Part shown: one piece after another, positions 14,163 through 27,600 of the stretch | Layout: each line of letters begins with the position of its first letter | Numbering within the stretch: position 1 is the stretch's first letter | Assembly (NCBI GenBank): GCA_040954595.2 | Contig: CM082586.2 | Coordinates: forward strand, 2,232,001-2,296,000 | Direction: 5' to 3' | DNA from: Balanoglossus misakiensis | Taxonomy: Eukaryota > Hemichordata | Length of the DNA stretch: 64,000 nucleotides | Made by a program: the position numbers and the translations under genes | The notes under the pieces: model-generated | What the model was told of the DNA's origin: nothing | Databases searched by the model: none | What the model saw: only the letters and a program-made list of their open reading frames with translations

Positions 14163-16181
14163 CCAACCTACAGTTGATTGATTTCATTACACGTTTGTTG
14201 ATTTTTTTTAGCCAGCAGTGCTTTCAGTGGATTACTGGGGCTGCCTTGGAAAAATACACATCGTCGTTAGGGTCAGAGGTCACCAAAGCACCATCCCTGG
14301 GGGAATGATGGGTAAAAGGGGTTTATCTCCCTGCTGTTTTTCATGAACTGAAATTAAATTGCTGTGCATTTGGAAAATGTACAGACAGCATACAAGGCTT
14401 GAAGCCAAAATAAACCAATCATAACCATATTAATGAAAATTCAAAATTTGAATGTTCTGTTTATGAAAACATTTTTTGCAGCCATGATTTATTGATAATT
14501 TAACCAAGACAAGAGATAAAATGAGATTTTATTTATTCCTGAAAATATAGCAAGCCTGTAAATTATCAGCAAATAACCTTGTATATAAAATGCTCTATCA
14601 AATTTGCTGCCCTCCAGAAAGTCAACCATATTAGCTTTCTTTGAAAGCATCTTTTGTGTTGATGTGCATACTGTTATTGGTGATATTACACCTTATATTT
14701 AATAAGAGTCAAAGACCTTCCTGAAATGAGATATGCAGCCATTTACTTTTCCATGACCTTTGTTAACATGTTACATTAATTACTGTCAAAGGTTAATAAT
14801 ACTAAGTACTATGGTATTTTTGTCGTCAGAATTTTTTCATGTGATCTCTGACCCGACAACCATATTATCATGCAAAGTTGACAGGCTTGTATGCTAGGGC
14901 TATGAGTTAGTATCTGTATGTTCAGATTTGAGAGAAATGGATATATGTATACATGAAGGTCTCAGATGTTTCTCTTTAGTGCCATCAGTGTGAGACAGAG
15001 GAGAATGCAGTCACAATCAGGCATCGATAAGGTGTTTATGTATATATACCTTTCATTAAGCTTATTTAGATGGACCAATTTAAGTTGGAAAATAAAATCA
15101 TGAAAATAATGCAAAAAGTGGCAGCTCTAGAAGCTTTAAAAATTGACAATGCCAATAGATGAACTACATCTTAGTTTTGAGTCGTTACAAGAACAAGGAC
15201 CTCCGATCGTTAATGGAATATGTAACCCTGGAGGGTCGACACACTTAATGCTTGATGCTTTTAAAACTTTTCTGCCAAGGGTGTCTGTAAACAACGGGGA
15301 AGCAATGTAAATGCACTTTGAAGAGTTTAATTTGCAATGAAGCTGGACTAGCAGTGGTTTTTAGTCTTTAACCGCGAGCCTCTTGTACTCTTCCTGAGGT
15401 TAGAGATGTGCGAACGGAGGTTTAATTGGTCTAGCTGGGAAAGATCAAAACCTGCCGTGACCCCATCTTTCACCTTCAGATTTGTGATGTGCCTTACCTG
15501 ACCCCCCCCCCTCCTCCCCATCTTTCATAGTCATGAACTAGAATGGAAATATATTCTACATGACAAGATGTAGAAACTAGCAAAATAGGAGAGTAAGACA
15601 GATGATATAAATCTGCAAAAATCTAGGTCAAAGGGGATTAAGAAAAAAAAGCAAATAATTAAAAATAGAGAGGCTTGAAAGTAAAATACAAAAATATACA
15701 TTAGCCTAACAATCCTATGGTTTGTCAAGGTACATGTACCGGTACTTATAGCCGTGGACCCAGTTTGATTATGTGTATATAAATTATTTTATTCAGTTTT
15801 TGTTTTGTTGGCTTTATTTGCACCATTTCCATCGACATTATGGCAATGGAAGCATGTGATCCAAGTTATTGCAGGGGGAAAAACTCCATTTACTGCATTG
15901 TTAGCATCAAACAGCTTGTCTACTTAAGAACTATATCAAGTCCATCTATCGGGTCCTTAACGAGCGCTTGAGAGAACGGAATGTGGCTTGGAACACCTTC
16001 GGTGGAAATGATGGTCAGTCTCAGGGGACCTGAGATGTATCCTGGGCTATCTTATCACATCAATATCAGCAGAGAACCTCAGATGTCCAAGTGACTATGA
16101 CAAGACTCCTACAGAAGTGTTACATCAAGGTTGGCTCAGTGAAGCCTGTGTGTTGGTCGGTCTCAATCTCCCTCAGCAACT

Positions 16182-16194
16182 GTTGCTTAGCAAC
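16182..16194. promoter_or_regulatory. X-box-like palindrome (RFX site candidate)
   Basis: GTTGCTTAGCAAC has two perfect half-sites with a 1-bp spacer, about 380 bp upstream of the fold-back MITE. Confidence 0.4.
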
Positions 16195-16575
16195 CATTAT
16201 TTCAAAATAAAGTGCCTGTTAGAAATTTGGCAGTGTTACACAACACATGTAGGTCTTAAGTACATGGAAATTACTTTGTATACTTTGTAAATGTTCTACT
16301 TTAGCACTAAATGTTATGAAAATATTGAACATAATATTTCTATTGCTGAAAAGTCATTTAATGCTTGAATTTCCAAAATGTTATTAAAATTCTACGGCTT
16401 CAGGATGTTAGTTGTACAGTTATGATATAAGTGTGTTTATCTATTAGGTCTGACAGACAATAGTAATGGGCTTGTTCATGCTTGCCTGGACAGCTGTCAC
16501 AGCTGATAAATATTTTCGGTATTTAATACAATATCTTCCATGATGGACCAGGGATTTTATATTGCTGCAGTTGCA

Positions 16576-16930
16576 TTAAAGGGACAAAGTCTCTCTCCAG
16601 CTGTCCCTTTTCTATTAATTATGTTTGATACAAGACACTGGTTATGTTAATGTAAATGTGGATATATAGTGAATCAATGATCAACCACACAAAACTTCCA
16701 TCCCACTTGTATGATATGAGAGTAAAAACTCGCCCAAAATGAATAAATGGTAAAGAACGATTATTCATTTTGGCGAGTTTTTTCACTCTCATGTCTACAA
16801 CCGGGATGGAAGGTGTGTGGTAGAACGTTGATTCACTACATATCCACATGTAGAATTACATAAATGGTGTCTTGTATCAAACATAATTCATGGAAAAAAG
16901 GGCAGTGAGAGAGAGACTTTGTCCCTTTAA
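16576..16930. mobile_element. Fold-back MITE, ~347 bp, TA/TTAA target duplication
   Basis: The two halves (about 16580-16757 and 16762-16926) are reverse complements over nearly their full length. The ends begin AGGGACAAAGTCTCTC on the left and close with the complementary GAGACTTTGTCCCT on the right. Internal blocks also match, such as the left GTTTGATACAAGACAC and its complement before the right end. TTAA flanks both ends at 16576-16579 and 16927-16930. This fits insertion at TTAA (piggyBac-like) or at TA (Tc1/mariner-like). No transposase is present. The small open frames here are shadows of the hairpin arms. Confidence 0.85.
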
Positions 16931-17821
16931 ATGTCACTGTGTTCAAATTGAAAAAGAGGGGAAAGCCTAGTGGCCTCAATACTTGCCAGTCTGATATTGA
17001 ATTATTTTTACTGTAGTACCATGGTGAAATATTCAAAAAACATGTGCAAAATAGAATCCTGAACTGTTTGCTATATCACTTGCAAAAGAGAGAATTAGAA
17101 ATAAGATAATCCCTCTTTTAATTCAGTAATTGCTCCTAGGGGGTGGTAGGCATAGCGCCAGTCCTTTGATGGAAGAACTTCAAAGGAAATGGCGCAACCT
17201 CGGAGTGTAATGATGACAGTTAGACATGAAAGAAAGAAAAAAATGCAAGAGCCCCCGTAAATACATGTACATGCCGATACTTAATGCAGCCACTCGAGAT
17301 AATGTTCAACTGAGGGACGCCGCCAAACACAGTGGACATGGCTTCAGTTTCATTATGAGATTTTCAGTGAGGTACTTCGGTGGTTCTGGAGAGCAGCCTT
17401 TTAACCCGCCATAGATAACACTGACTCGCCGAGTAACGAAAATACCATAAGCACTTATACTTCTTGTTGTGGAGTTGGGAGATATCTGGTTACCAACAAA
17501 GCTGTCCTGGAGTGTGCAAATGTGGATATGGCTTAATTGTAGCTGCTTAGCCATTCTAGCTGATATACTTTGATCTACTGCAGGTTTCAACACTTATGGC
17601 ACCTCATCTCACCGTAGTATTCGTACAGCTGGGTTTTAGAAAATTTGATTTTGAACAATATAGTAAAGTTTGTAAAGTAGTCATGATTTGAGCTTACCCA
17701 TTTTTGTCCTAAAAGTGGTATTATAATACATGCAACATGTACCTTTGTAATATAATTTTAGCAGAGTTATAATGCTTGCTATCTTAAATGCATTGTGCTG
17801 TTTTGTATTAGGTTTAAACTG

Positions 17822-17913
17822 AACCCCTCCACCACAATTGGTTGGTCCTGAAAATCATTGTTTTCTATAGTAAAGTTGGTAACCTCTACAGAGAGACGCA
17901 GGGGTGAAAGGGT
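17822..17913. mobile_element. Short inverted-end repeat, ACCC(T)TTCACCAC family, copy 1
   Basis: It starts AACCCCTCCACCAC and ends GGGGTGAAAGGGT, with a GTTGGTCC block inside. It resembles the copies at 29860, 36451, 63261 and 63911, so it is probably a non-autonomous element dispersed through introns and intergenic DNA. Confidence 0.55.
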
Positions 17914-18186
17914 GAGTGAAAATGAGGGTTTAGTAAAGTATTACAGTCTGTAAAAATGTAATAGAGGACACTTGTGTGCACGTTTATCCTTTTACTGTTT
18001 TCAGAGCCCAGTTTGTAAGTCCTATTTACTGCCATGTGTGTCTGCATGGCTAACTAAATTTAAATCCCTACTTTTGCTGTAATTTCCATACACAAATGAG
18101 CAATCAATGCAGTGACTCACCAAAATGCACAATCACATCTTTTTATATATGATTCTTTTTTTTCAAAATAAGTTGGAGCTCTTGTA

Positions 18187-18211
18187 AGCTATATATTATA
18201 TATATATATAA
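18187..18211. repeat. (AT)n microsatellite
   Basis: A short TA-alternating tract in presumed intron 1. A (GT)n tract follows at about 18529-18545. Confidence 0.8.
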
Positions 18212-21200
18212 AATAGAGGACCTCTGGTTGTCATTTGTGAATGCAATTTTGCAAACAAGAGGGCTGACAGCCACAGAATGCATTTGCAGTGTGTGGGAGA
18301 GTGTATAAGTCTTGCGGAGGTGGTCATGTTGAGATTGCATGGGTATGTAGGCGTAGTGAAAGAGCCAGGAAATTTTCTTGTTGTTGACATTTAACAAATG
18401 CCAGATATGTTAGACGATATACCTTCCGTAGGAGTAGAAGCACACAAATAAAGGATTATGTGTACATATAATATAATACAATACACATGTATATACATAA
18501 TATAATTATATATGTGTTTGTACATTTAGTGTGTGTGTGTGTGCATGGGTGTGTTTGCATTAAAAAATATTACTTGTATATTAAAAAAAGAAGATGTATG
18601 TGTGACTGAGTGTTTATTACTGAAAAATTAGAAAAGGCAATGCAAAACATATTTCAGAAATTTGAAGATTGTATTTATTTGTAAAGGGACAGTGTCTTTC
18701 TTTAAAATATACAAATGTAACATTGTATTATAATTTATAAGGCATATTTTGCCATGCAGTATACGTGGGATGGCTTATGCCGCCATTTTTTACATCTGAG
18801 CTTAAGGCAAGGTCATTTGAAGGTCATGACTTCGTTGTCTGTCATGTCAACCTGACCCTTGACTATTGGTAATCAAAGGTATAGAGTGGAATGACATTTA
18901 GAAGGAAACATTCGCCCGGTGGTGATGTAAATGCAGGGTCTGGAGGTTTTAGCTGAAATCAGTGTTTTTATCACAAGGAATTAACATGTAATTTGCATTC
19001 AGACACACTGAGAACGTAAATTTGTTATTGGAGGATGCTATATTTGCATCAATCACAGATTTAAGCCATCACCATCAAACTCAAATTTACAGGAGCACAA
19101 TTCATTGTTTTGCTTGATAATTACAAATTTTTAACAACAAAAAACGATTCTCTGCCCTTTTAAAAAAATGAAACAGTTTAATGATAATTGCTTGAAAAGA
19201 GGCTGGAGTATAAAGTGAATGAATAGTGAATTCATAATAAAGCCATCACCATCACCCATCTATCAAAGTTACCCTGTGCCTAGCTTTGCATTCATCTATG
19301 TTCATAATTCCATGACCTGCGGATTGAAACTATCTATTTGGAGCGTGAAGATAAAACGACTGTAGATTGTTGCATTATTTATATTGATCTGGGGCAATGT
19401 CTCTACCGCATCGATGATGAATTGCCTAGTCGGTCAGTGAACGGTAAATATCTCCAGACCCTAATGAGCTCATTGCTCTCAATAAAGCAAGGTCTCATCG
19501 CCCTGAGTTAGGCAGGTCAAATGTAGGGTACGTCGAGCTGGATATGGTTAAGTGTATCCTACGGTATAGTCTTGTTGTATATTTTTTTAAAGTCTTGTAT
19601 ATGTCAATATTTAGGGGGGCCTTGATTCCTATAAATATTTGGCTTGCCTGTGACATTTCACCTGGTGACAGTTCCCCGGGCGATTAAGGTCATGTTCAGA
19701 AATTGTGGAATATTTACACTCTTGATGAAATCATTGATGTGCCTTGCATTTTACAAGAAACTGAAGCAGTGATCAGTTTCAGCCCTGATTGGCTGAAAGC
19801 TGGACTGTGCACCTGGCAAAAGTTGAACTACCCAACCAGATTAGTTGTCTTAGAACCTTGGTTTTACGCAGTCAGCAAACGCGTACCAGAATCTCTCATT
19901 AGAGTCACGCACGTGATACTAAATTAAGAGGGCATTGTTTCTCTGACATAAAAATGTCAGTCTCAAATCAGTCAAGATTTTTTTAAGTACCCGTCATCAA
20001 ATGCCGCCATTTGTCTTAATACCCACTTCACCAGTTCATGATGCAGTTCCCAGAAAATTTTATGTCAGATCTAAACAATGATGAATTATAATCTCTTAAG
20101 GCTTATGATACATGACAGCCTATTTGCTACCAGATAACCCATTAAAGGTTTTCAATCAAATGTAAAAGATCATATGGATTCGCAATACATCAAAATATAA
20201 CAATTTTCAAAATCGCGTTCGTCTTGATGATATTCTATGATACATCCCGGAGTTAAATTGAAAATAAAAGCAATAAAAGTTGTCTGCTTAACGAAACATG
20301 GCTGTTCATAGTTTTAACATTTCCATAAAGATGTAAAGGCCATATTTCTGCCTTTTTTGTTTTTATGAGTGTGAAGTGATTCCAGGGTGTTTGTTTTAAC
20401 GACGGAATAAATTACAATTAACCAGTCTGGTACGCTGTTTGTGTTTAAAGTGCAAAATCATAAACACTGAGCTCGGCTGAGCATGATTTTGAGAAGTATT
20501 AGGTTGGCAACAGAAAGTAGGTCACTCATCTGGTAATGAAACACACTGTAACATGACAGACTTTTCGTATTTTGGTTTATTTCTAATCGTAAAAAACTAT
20601 TGGTCATGGTAGAGTGAATAACTTCAGAACCAGCTGATTACATTGTCAGGGGTTGCAGATTGTTTGAGTTTAAGTAGGGTTTCTGGGTATGTGGCTTCTT
20701 CAGTGTGTTTGAAAGCTGAGTGTAATTTATGAGTCTTCTTTGCTGGCATTACAAATTGCTTGCATCTTGGAAGTACAAGTTCAAAGTTCTTTGGTTGAAC
20801 TGCTGCTGCTGAAATGTGCGGTTCAATCATGGCAGTGTACGTGTGGGGATAAACATGTTTAAAACATTTTGTAGCTAAATTAACCAGTTGTCGAACAAAC
20901 TTTTTTAATTTCAAGCGCAATTTGCTCTTGGTGCCAAGAAGGTAATGGAAGACTAACGCGTAATTAACTGGCAAATTGGCCAGAAATATGTGAGGAGGTA
21001 CCATCAGTTTGCACTCTGGGATAGAGCATCGATTTATTCAGAGCTAGATCTCAGTGTAGCCTGGGATAATTTTCTCTGCCCATCGTAGGACAGAAAATTC
21101 ATGCCTGATTTTGTTGTGTGTTCTTGGAATTTTGATGTGTTCTTTGAATATTGATGCGTTCATTGAATCCTGGCACATGGATCTGATTGCATTCTTGGGA

Positions 21201-21534
21201 GGAATTTTTGATAACAGAGTGCAATTGTATGTGTTCTTGAAAAGCTGATGTGCCATGGCATTGGATGTTAAGTTAATTGCAAGCGGATGTCGGTGAATTC
21301 TTTGAGACAAATTTACGCGTAATGCAGTTGGGACATGCATTATTTTTGCAAGCTGTTCAGAATTTGTTCACAGAATATTGTATGCGTAATGTTTACGCTT
21401 GGTGAAAACGAAAGAATTTTATCCTTGATAAAGAGGGCGTCTTTTGTTACACCACGTAATATCTACGGGTATTGCCTTCATTTATGAATGAATTGTAAAT
21501 ACTGAACATTTCTTCACTGTTTTCTTTCTTACAG

Positions 21535-21625
21535 ATTTTTGGTGATTTTCGGGTGCCTTGTTCTCAGTGTTTTTGCTACGATTAAAAATTATTATGATAT
21601 CTGCAATTCGGTGCTCTTTTTTTTG
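21535..21625 (+). CDS. KCNQ: KCNQ exon 2 (S1 segment)
   Basis: This 91-bp exon lies between TTCTTACAG and GTAAGT. It starts with the last base of a split codon, then encodes 30 residues beginning [17 protein letters not shown]. This aligns with the S1 membrane segment of KCNQ channels (FLVFSCLVLSVFSTIKEYE type). It ends in phase 0. I number exons by analogy with vertebrate KCNQ genes, where I recall exon 2 is also 91 bp. Confidence 0.93.
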
Positions 21626-24600
21626 GTAAGTGAAAACTCCAACGACTTTAACTTATGTTTGTGAGTTTGAGAAGTTCTGTAGAAAGTGGTGTTTTCTGTG
21701 TTTTGAAGACAGTTAAACAGACAATGTTTACCATCTGTTTTGCCATGAAAGAAACCAAGAGCATAATGAAAAGGAAATGAATGATTTGTTTTATCTCTTT
21801 GCAGGAAGTGGCTATCGTCATTTGGTTTTCTATTGAATTTGTTCTACGGGTTTGGTCAGCAGGCTGTAGGAGTCGGTACCAAGGCCTTTCAGGAAGACTC
21901 AGATTCGTTAAAAGGCCTCTTTGTATTCTAGGTAAGTAGTAAACAGCTTAACAACTAACAATGGTTGAACAACAACAGTACCTTGTAGGTGGAATGGTTA
22001 CAATCAATGTGCACCAAGGAGAAACAGTTGGCTAGTCTGAAATTACGTGTAAAAAAACAGGCCATTTACTGATCATAATTAAAGTATAGAGATACAATCC
22101 AAATCTATCAAGTGGCAACTGCTTGGTTTTCATTCTTGTATGCTTGATGCGCATGTGTGTGTGTGTGTATAAATCTACAGTTTTATATTATAATGTCATT
22201 AAAAAATTAACTGTTGCTATTGATGATTATTTTACAGATATCATAGTAATGGCTGTATCAGTTATTATCATCTCCATAGGAACCTCAGAACGAGCGTTTA
22301 TAGCTTCGGCGCTTCGGGGGTTGAGGTTCCTGCAAATTTTGCGTTTAGTGAGAGTCGACAGAAGAGGGGGTACTTGGAAATTATTAGGCTCAGTTGTATG
22401 GGCCCATAGACAGGTAAGCCAGAATTAATGATAACCATTGTGAATTTCTCAAGATGGCTGTTACACCAATCTTATAGCCATGTACATGGATTCCAGCCAT
22501 GCAGTTGAAAAACAAAGTTGAACCAGGAGATGATTAGAGGAAGAATTATGAGCTTGTCATTTCTAATGTATATTTGTCATGTCTCTATCGCTGTCTTTCC
22601 CCTCTCTCTCTATCTCACTCCCTCCTCATCTCCTCTCCTCCCTCTCTGTTTTGTTTCATTTCAGGAACTGATCACAACATGGTACATAGGCTTTCTCAGT
22701 CTCAGCGTACTGTCTTTCCTAGTCTACAATGCAGAAATGGACACAAACAAAGAAGATTTTAAAAATTTTGCCGATGCAATGTGGTGGGGTTTGGTAAGTT
22801 TTCAGCAGTATCAAATCTCAGATCCAAAAACATGATTGGCACTAACATTTATGGAAGAGCAAACTCTTTTTTGGTTTATGGACGCCTAACAATGTTCTGT
22901 GAATTCACAGGTAACCCTGACGACCGTAGGATACGGTGACAAAGTTCCAGAAACTTGGCTTGGAAAATTAGTAGCGGCAGTATTTTTCGTCGTCGGTATT
23001 TCTTTCTTTGCTCTACCAGCTGTAAGTATTTTCACCCGACGGAGAAAGGAAGCCACCTCTCCCTGTTGCTCCAGAAAAAAAATAAGAAAAATATAAACTT
23101 ATTTCTTGACAAAAAGACGATTTCAATTGTGGAGCAACATGGGAAGTTGTTTAATATCTATATGTCCATGCATGTTGGTGCATCGTTCATCTCTTTGTCA
23201 CATTTTCTCTATTTATTTTGTGCCTGTCTTTTTATTATTTTTTTGCATCACACGCCATCTCATTTCTCGCATTCCGCCCTAATTGTGTTATCAAATTCCT
23301 ACTAACATTTCATCAATATCAAAGAGCTCAGTAGATATGTAAGACATGAAATTGTGACGCGTTTGCGGAGTTCAAATTCTTTCATAGTGTCATTTTAGTC
23401 ACAAGTTTTGGTGCAAAATTTCCAAAATGGTGAAACTCTTTTCCCACTTGACTGAACAATGCATGGAAATTGTAGTATTGGTGACAATTTAGCGAATGAT
23501 CAATTTTCAAAGTTTTTTTAAACATTTGAAAAGATGTAGAGAAGGATGAATAAGTCTTAAGACCCGAATCTATGTTATTCTCAGCACTGTAAAAAACACA
23601 CAACTTCTACTTGCACCTTTTTTGTCATTGTGCTTTTTTATTCTAAAATCTGACTGACTTTTTGGCACCTCTTCTGGGTTAACCACTTTTTGTCTCTCTG
23701 AAGTTTTTTTGTGATACATGTTGACTGTTTTCTTGCACTTTTTGGATGTTTTGACCACTTTTTTGAAGTCTCAGTGCAGTAATTTTTAACTTTGTTAACT
23801 GTACTGTTCTCTTCTGAATCTAAGGCCCCCACTTTCTCTGCATCATGGATCAATCTCGTTATTTTGTATGGGGTGTTGATTCCATGTTGCGGTGAAAATG
23901 GGGGTGGCAGGTTTTAAGGTTGATAACTTTCTACTGGTATGAGCTCAGTCATCTGTTCATCTCCATATTAGGCAATTCTGGAGGGGGTACTTCATAAAAA
24001 CGCATGATTCATTTGCATAGCCATCAAAATCATCCAATCCCAGCTCAAGACCCTGGGCAAATCTGCCCAGGGTCCCCTACATCTGACTAACAATCACATC
24101 TCACTGGTGGTGGTGTTCCCCAGCTTGCATGTAGTCCCTGTTTCATTTTGCAAAAAAAGCAAAATACATTTACTAAACTGACTATAGTGACATTCTCTGT
24201 AGTTGCCTGCTTGCCAGTTTTAGAAAACTTTCTCTATTAATATAGTGTGCATCTCGAAAACCAATTAGTCTTACACTTTTTCTCATATTTTGCTAAAGGT
24301 TTACCTTCAGATAAATCTCTCTTAGAATCAATGAAATTTATTAGTCACAGTACAAAATTTTGAATGAGAGTGATAGCGATTGGTACAGGAAATGATTTAT
24401 ACTTTCGGCAAGCTTGATCAAAATTCAGACATCATGAATCAATTTTGTATACTTAAAAAAATATGCCATTTTTATAGGCATTCAAGAAGTTTTCAATATA
24501 TTTTCATATGATTTGTACAATAAAGTTTAAGAAAAAACCCATATCAGAACAGATTCCAGTTCAAGATAACTCACTTCAAAGTGGTTTGATATTAGATCTT

Positions 24601-27600
24601 TCACAATTTAGTTGAAGATTTTGTCATGAAAAAGTATTTACTCTGAAAACATAAAGCATGCGGAATAAAAGAGAATGTCATTTTTTGTCCATGCCACTGA
24701 TTGGAATTAATTTTACTGTAGGGTATTCTAGGCTCAGGGTTTGCCCTTAAGGTACAACAACAACAGCGTCAAAAACATTTCTTACGAAGACGCCATCCAG
24801 CAGCTGAGCTCATACAGGTTAGTAAACTCCCTGTCGGCGGAGAAACCCCCACCGTATTCAGTCGCTTTTTGTACTTTCTAATCTAGGGTATTCTGGGCTC
24901 AGGTTTTGCCCTAAAAGTTCAGCAACAACAACGTCAAAAACATTTCTTACGAAGACGCCATCCCGCTGCCCAACTTATCCAGGTAGGTAATGTGAACCCA
25001 AGATTTAGGTTTCGAGAAAAATTCCCTCGTCTGCGAAATAAATCATTGTACATGTCAAACATGTCTATAGTGGCCAGTCAAGGAACTTTCCTAAATTGGC
25101 CTTTATAGACAGGTCAGTTAATGTTCATGTTAAATGCACAGGGACTGTAACAAAGTGGCCACTATATAGAGGTGGCCACTTACACAGGTTTGACTGTATG
25201 CAAATCCTACCAAGGCCTTGAGACAAGGGAATTTTTCAGGCTACTGGTCTTGTGTTTTCGTGGAAATGGGTTAGGTAAGTGAGGTTCTCTGCAGATGCTA
25301 AAAAATCCAACTGTGATTAGATTTACAAATCTAGTATCTGTACAGTTTGCTTGTAATTTCTTTATTGTCTTTCCTTAATTGAAATTCATGAAGCATCTAA
25401 TTGTAGCTTGTGTATAAACCATCCAGCATCTCAATGGTTTCTTAACAACATAAATACATGTAGGTATCAGATCAATGCTATTTTCAAGAAGTGTGCATTC
25501 ACATTTTCGAATTTCTGTTCCTTTTTTATAGTGCGTATGGCGTTGCTATGCAGCAGATCCATGTTCGATGTCAGTAGCTACATGGAAACCCCATTTGAGA
25601 CCAGTTAGTAGTCCCACCACGTAAGTACTCACACGACGCTGGTTCAGCCAGACCCCGACAGCACCCTTGTATTAATGAAAGTTTCATTATTTGTGTTCCT
25701 GGTTTATTTGTAGCGGTACATGATAACGTTTTAAGCATATCAGTATACTCCCATGTATGTGTATTGACGGCCATTTAAGATAAGTCCAGACCCCTTGGTG
25801 ACTCCATGGTGACCTATGACATCATTCAGAAGTTTTCTTCTGAGTCTAATATGGGTTAAAGGTACTTGTATATGGTCTACATTAAGAGGCATGTCTTTCA
25901 AAGTGAGCTAATAATCATGTGGTCATGAAACACTAATAAGTTTTGCATCCTCAAAATATCTGGCCAAATTTCTAGTCTTTAGTGAAATCTGCAGCTATAA
26001 TCATTCAGGTGTTTGTCTACTCTTAAGGGTGTACAGATGGTTAAGTTGTAAGGGGTGAAGTTTTTTTTATTGTGGATTTATGGACTCTCTTTTATAAGTG
26101 TTATTAAAAAGCTGTATTTAAATTATAGAGTTATCATAATTTTGAAATATAATGCTGTGTCAGAATTTCGTTCGCTAATGGCAGAAGTAGTTCAGTATTG
26201 TCAGTTTAAACCTGTGAGACGTTCAGTGTTCTCATCTGCTGTCTGATTGGCTGATGACACTCTTGTGACATTCCATCAGCCAATGAATGTCAAGTTCTCA
26301 TGTATGTGCAGCAAAGTATAGAGGAGAAATGAAATCAGTGAAAACTAAACAGATCGTTCCATCATACAGTGTGGCTCAGTAATTGTGATTTGTTCCAAAC
26401 TTTAACTTTTGTTTGGAAATGAAAAGTCTTGCAGAAAGTGTGCTAAAATTTTCCACGTTTTTATTTCGGCCCAAATTTAGTGTTGATATCGAGCTCCTCT
26501 GTAACACTCTCTGTTTTCTTTTGTTTTAACATTCTGTATATTTCAGGTACCGAACATCAGTTCTTCTTCGGTAACTATAATAACATACACTGTAATCACT
26601 CTAACAATTCAACATTGTCTATAGTCCCACACACCGTGCAATCTGTGATGTCGTTCCCTTATAGACCTCTCTATCGCAGAGCGACATCCAATGACGTCTT
26701 CCGTTTTATTTTGTCTTGGATGTGGCTCTCATGATAGTGTCATGCGTGTACCTGCCTGCAATATCGTAGACATCAAAACGTAAACTTAGATGTAGATAGT
26801 CATTATCTCTCCTTTTTTGCACAGTGTGTTCTGCACGATGAAAAAGTTTAGCATTGTGTCGATATATGTCATTTTTTGTCTCAAGTTTGTGTATACTGTA
26901 TTGGACAATGTGCATCTCACAGCCGATAGGGCCAAAACGAATTTTCGTTGTGTTTCTGAATTTTTCACTGACTTGAAAGCATGGCATTCGATCAGTTATG
27001 GAATCTGGGCTGTTGATTTTAATTTTAAAAAACATGCATCCATACCCCTGGTAGACTGAAAGCGCTTTAAGGATGTACGATCAGTAAAATTGAAAGTATT
27101 CATTAATTCAAAATTTAAGAGAAAAATAAAGGAACACTATTAAAGTCAGCTTACAAATCTCCTGAGAATTGACGATTATTTACTTTGTACTGTTTCTGTT
27201 ATTCAGGCCTGACGTTACAAGGTAAGCCTCAACAACAAACAAACACTGGCAAAATTCTTCATGTGTTCAAAAAAAAATAAGCAGGATACGAAAAAGACAA
27301 GAGAGAGAATTAAGTTCCTCGCATGCAGATTGGCCTGTCCCGGCAGTACAGGTGCAAAGTGAAGCAATATGTAAATTGAAGCAGAATATGTAAATTGGAA
27401 CTGAATCTGGAAATTGAAGCCAACATAAAAAGCATGTACATTGTTCTTGTTGTAACTTTTGCCCATCAAAGTTTTATCCAAAAACTGACTGCGTTTATTT
27501 GTCTTTAAGATACCAATCACAACGATCACCAGTCAAGACAGGCAACTCCTTTCCTCGGTGAGAAAAATAGAAATTTATAAACTCGAAAGTGTTCATGGTG

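Noticed and set aside
16619-17036. Two minus-strand open frames around the fold-back MITE
   Set aside because: They are produced by the hairpin arms of the element.
20624-21004. 126-codon minus-strand open frame just upstream of the S1 exon
   Set aside because: No recognisable domain, no splice context and composition like the surrounding intron. An orphan gene cannot be excluded but is not supported.
22899-23096. Alternative end of KCNQ by reading through the exon 6 donor
   Set aside because: The donor is a strong GTAAGT, and read-through would truncate the channel in S6 after a short basic tail. There is no support for a real isoform.
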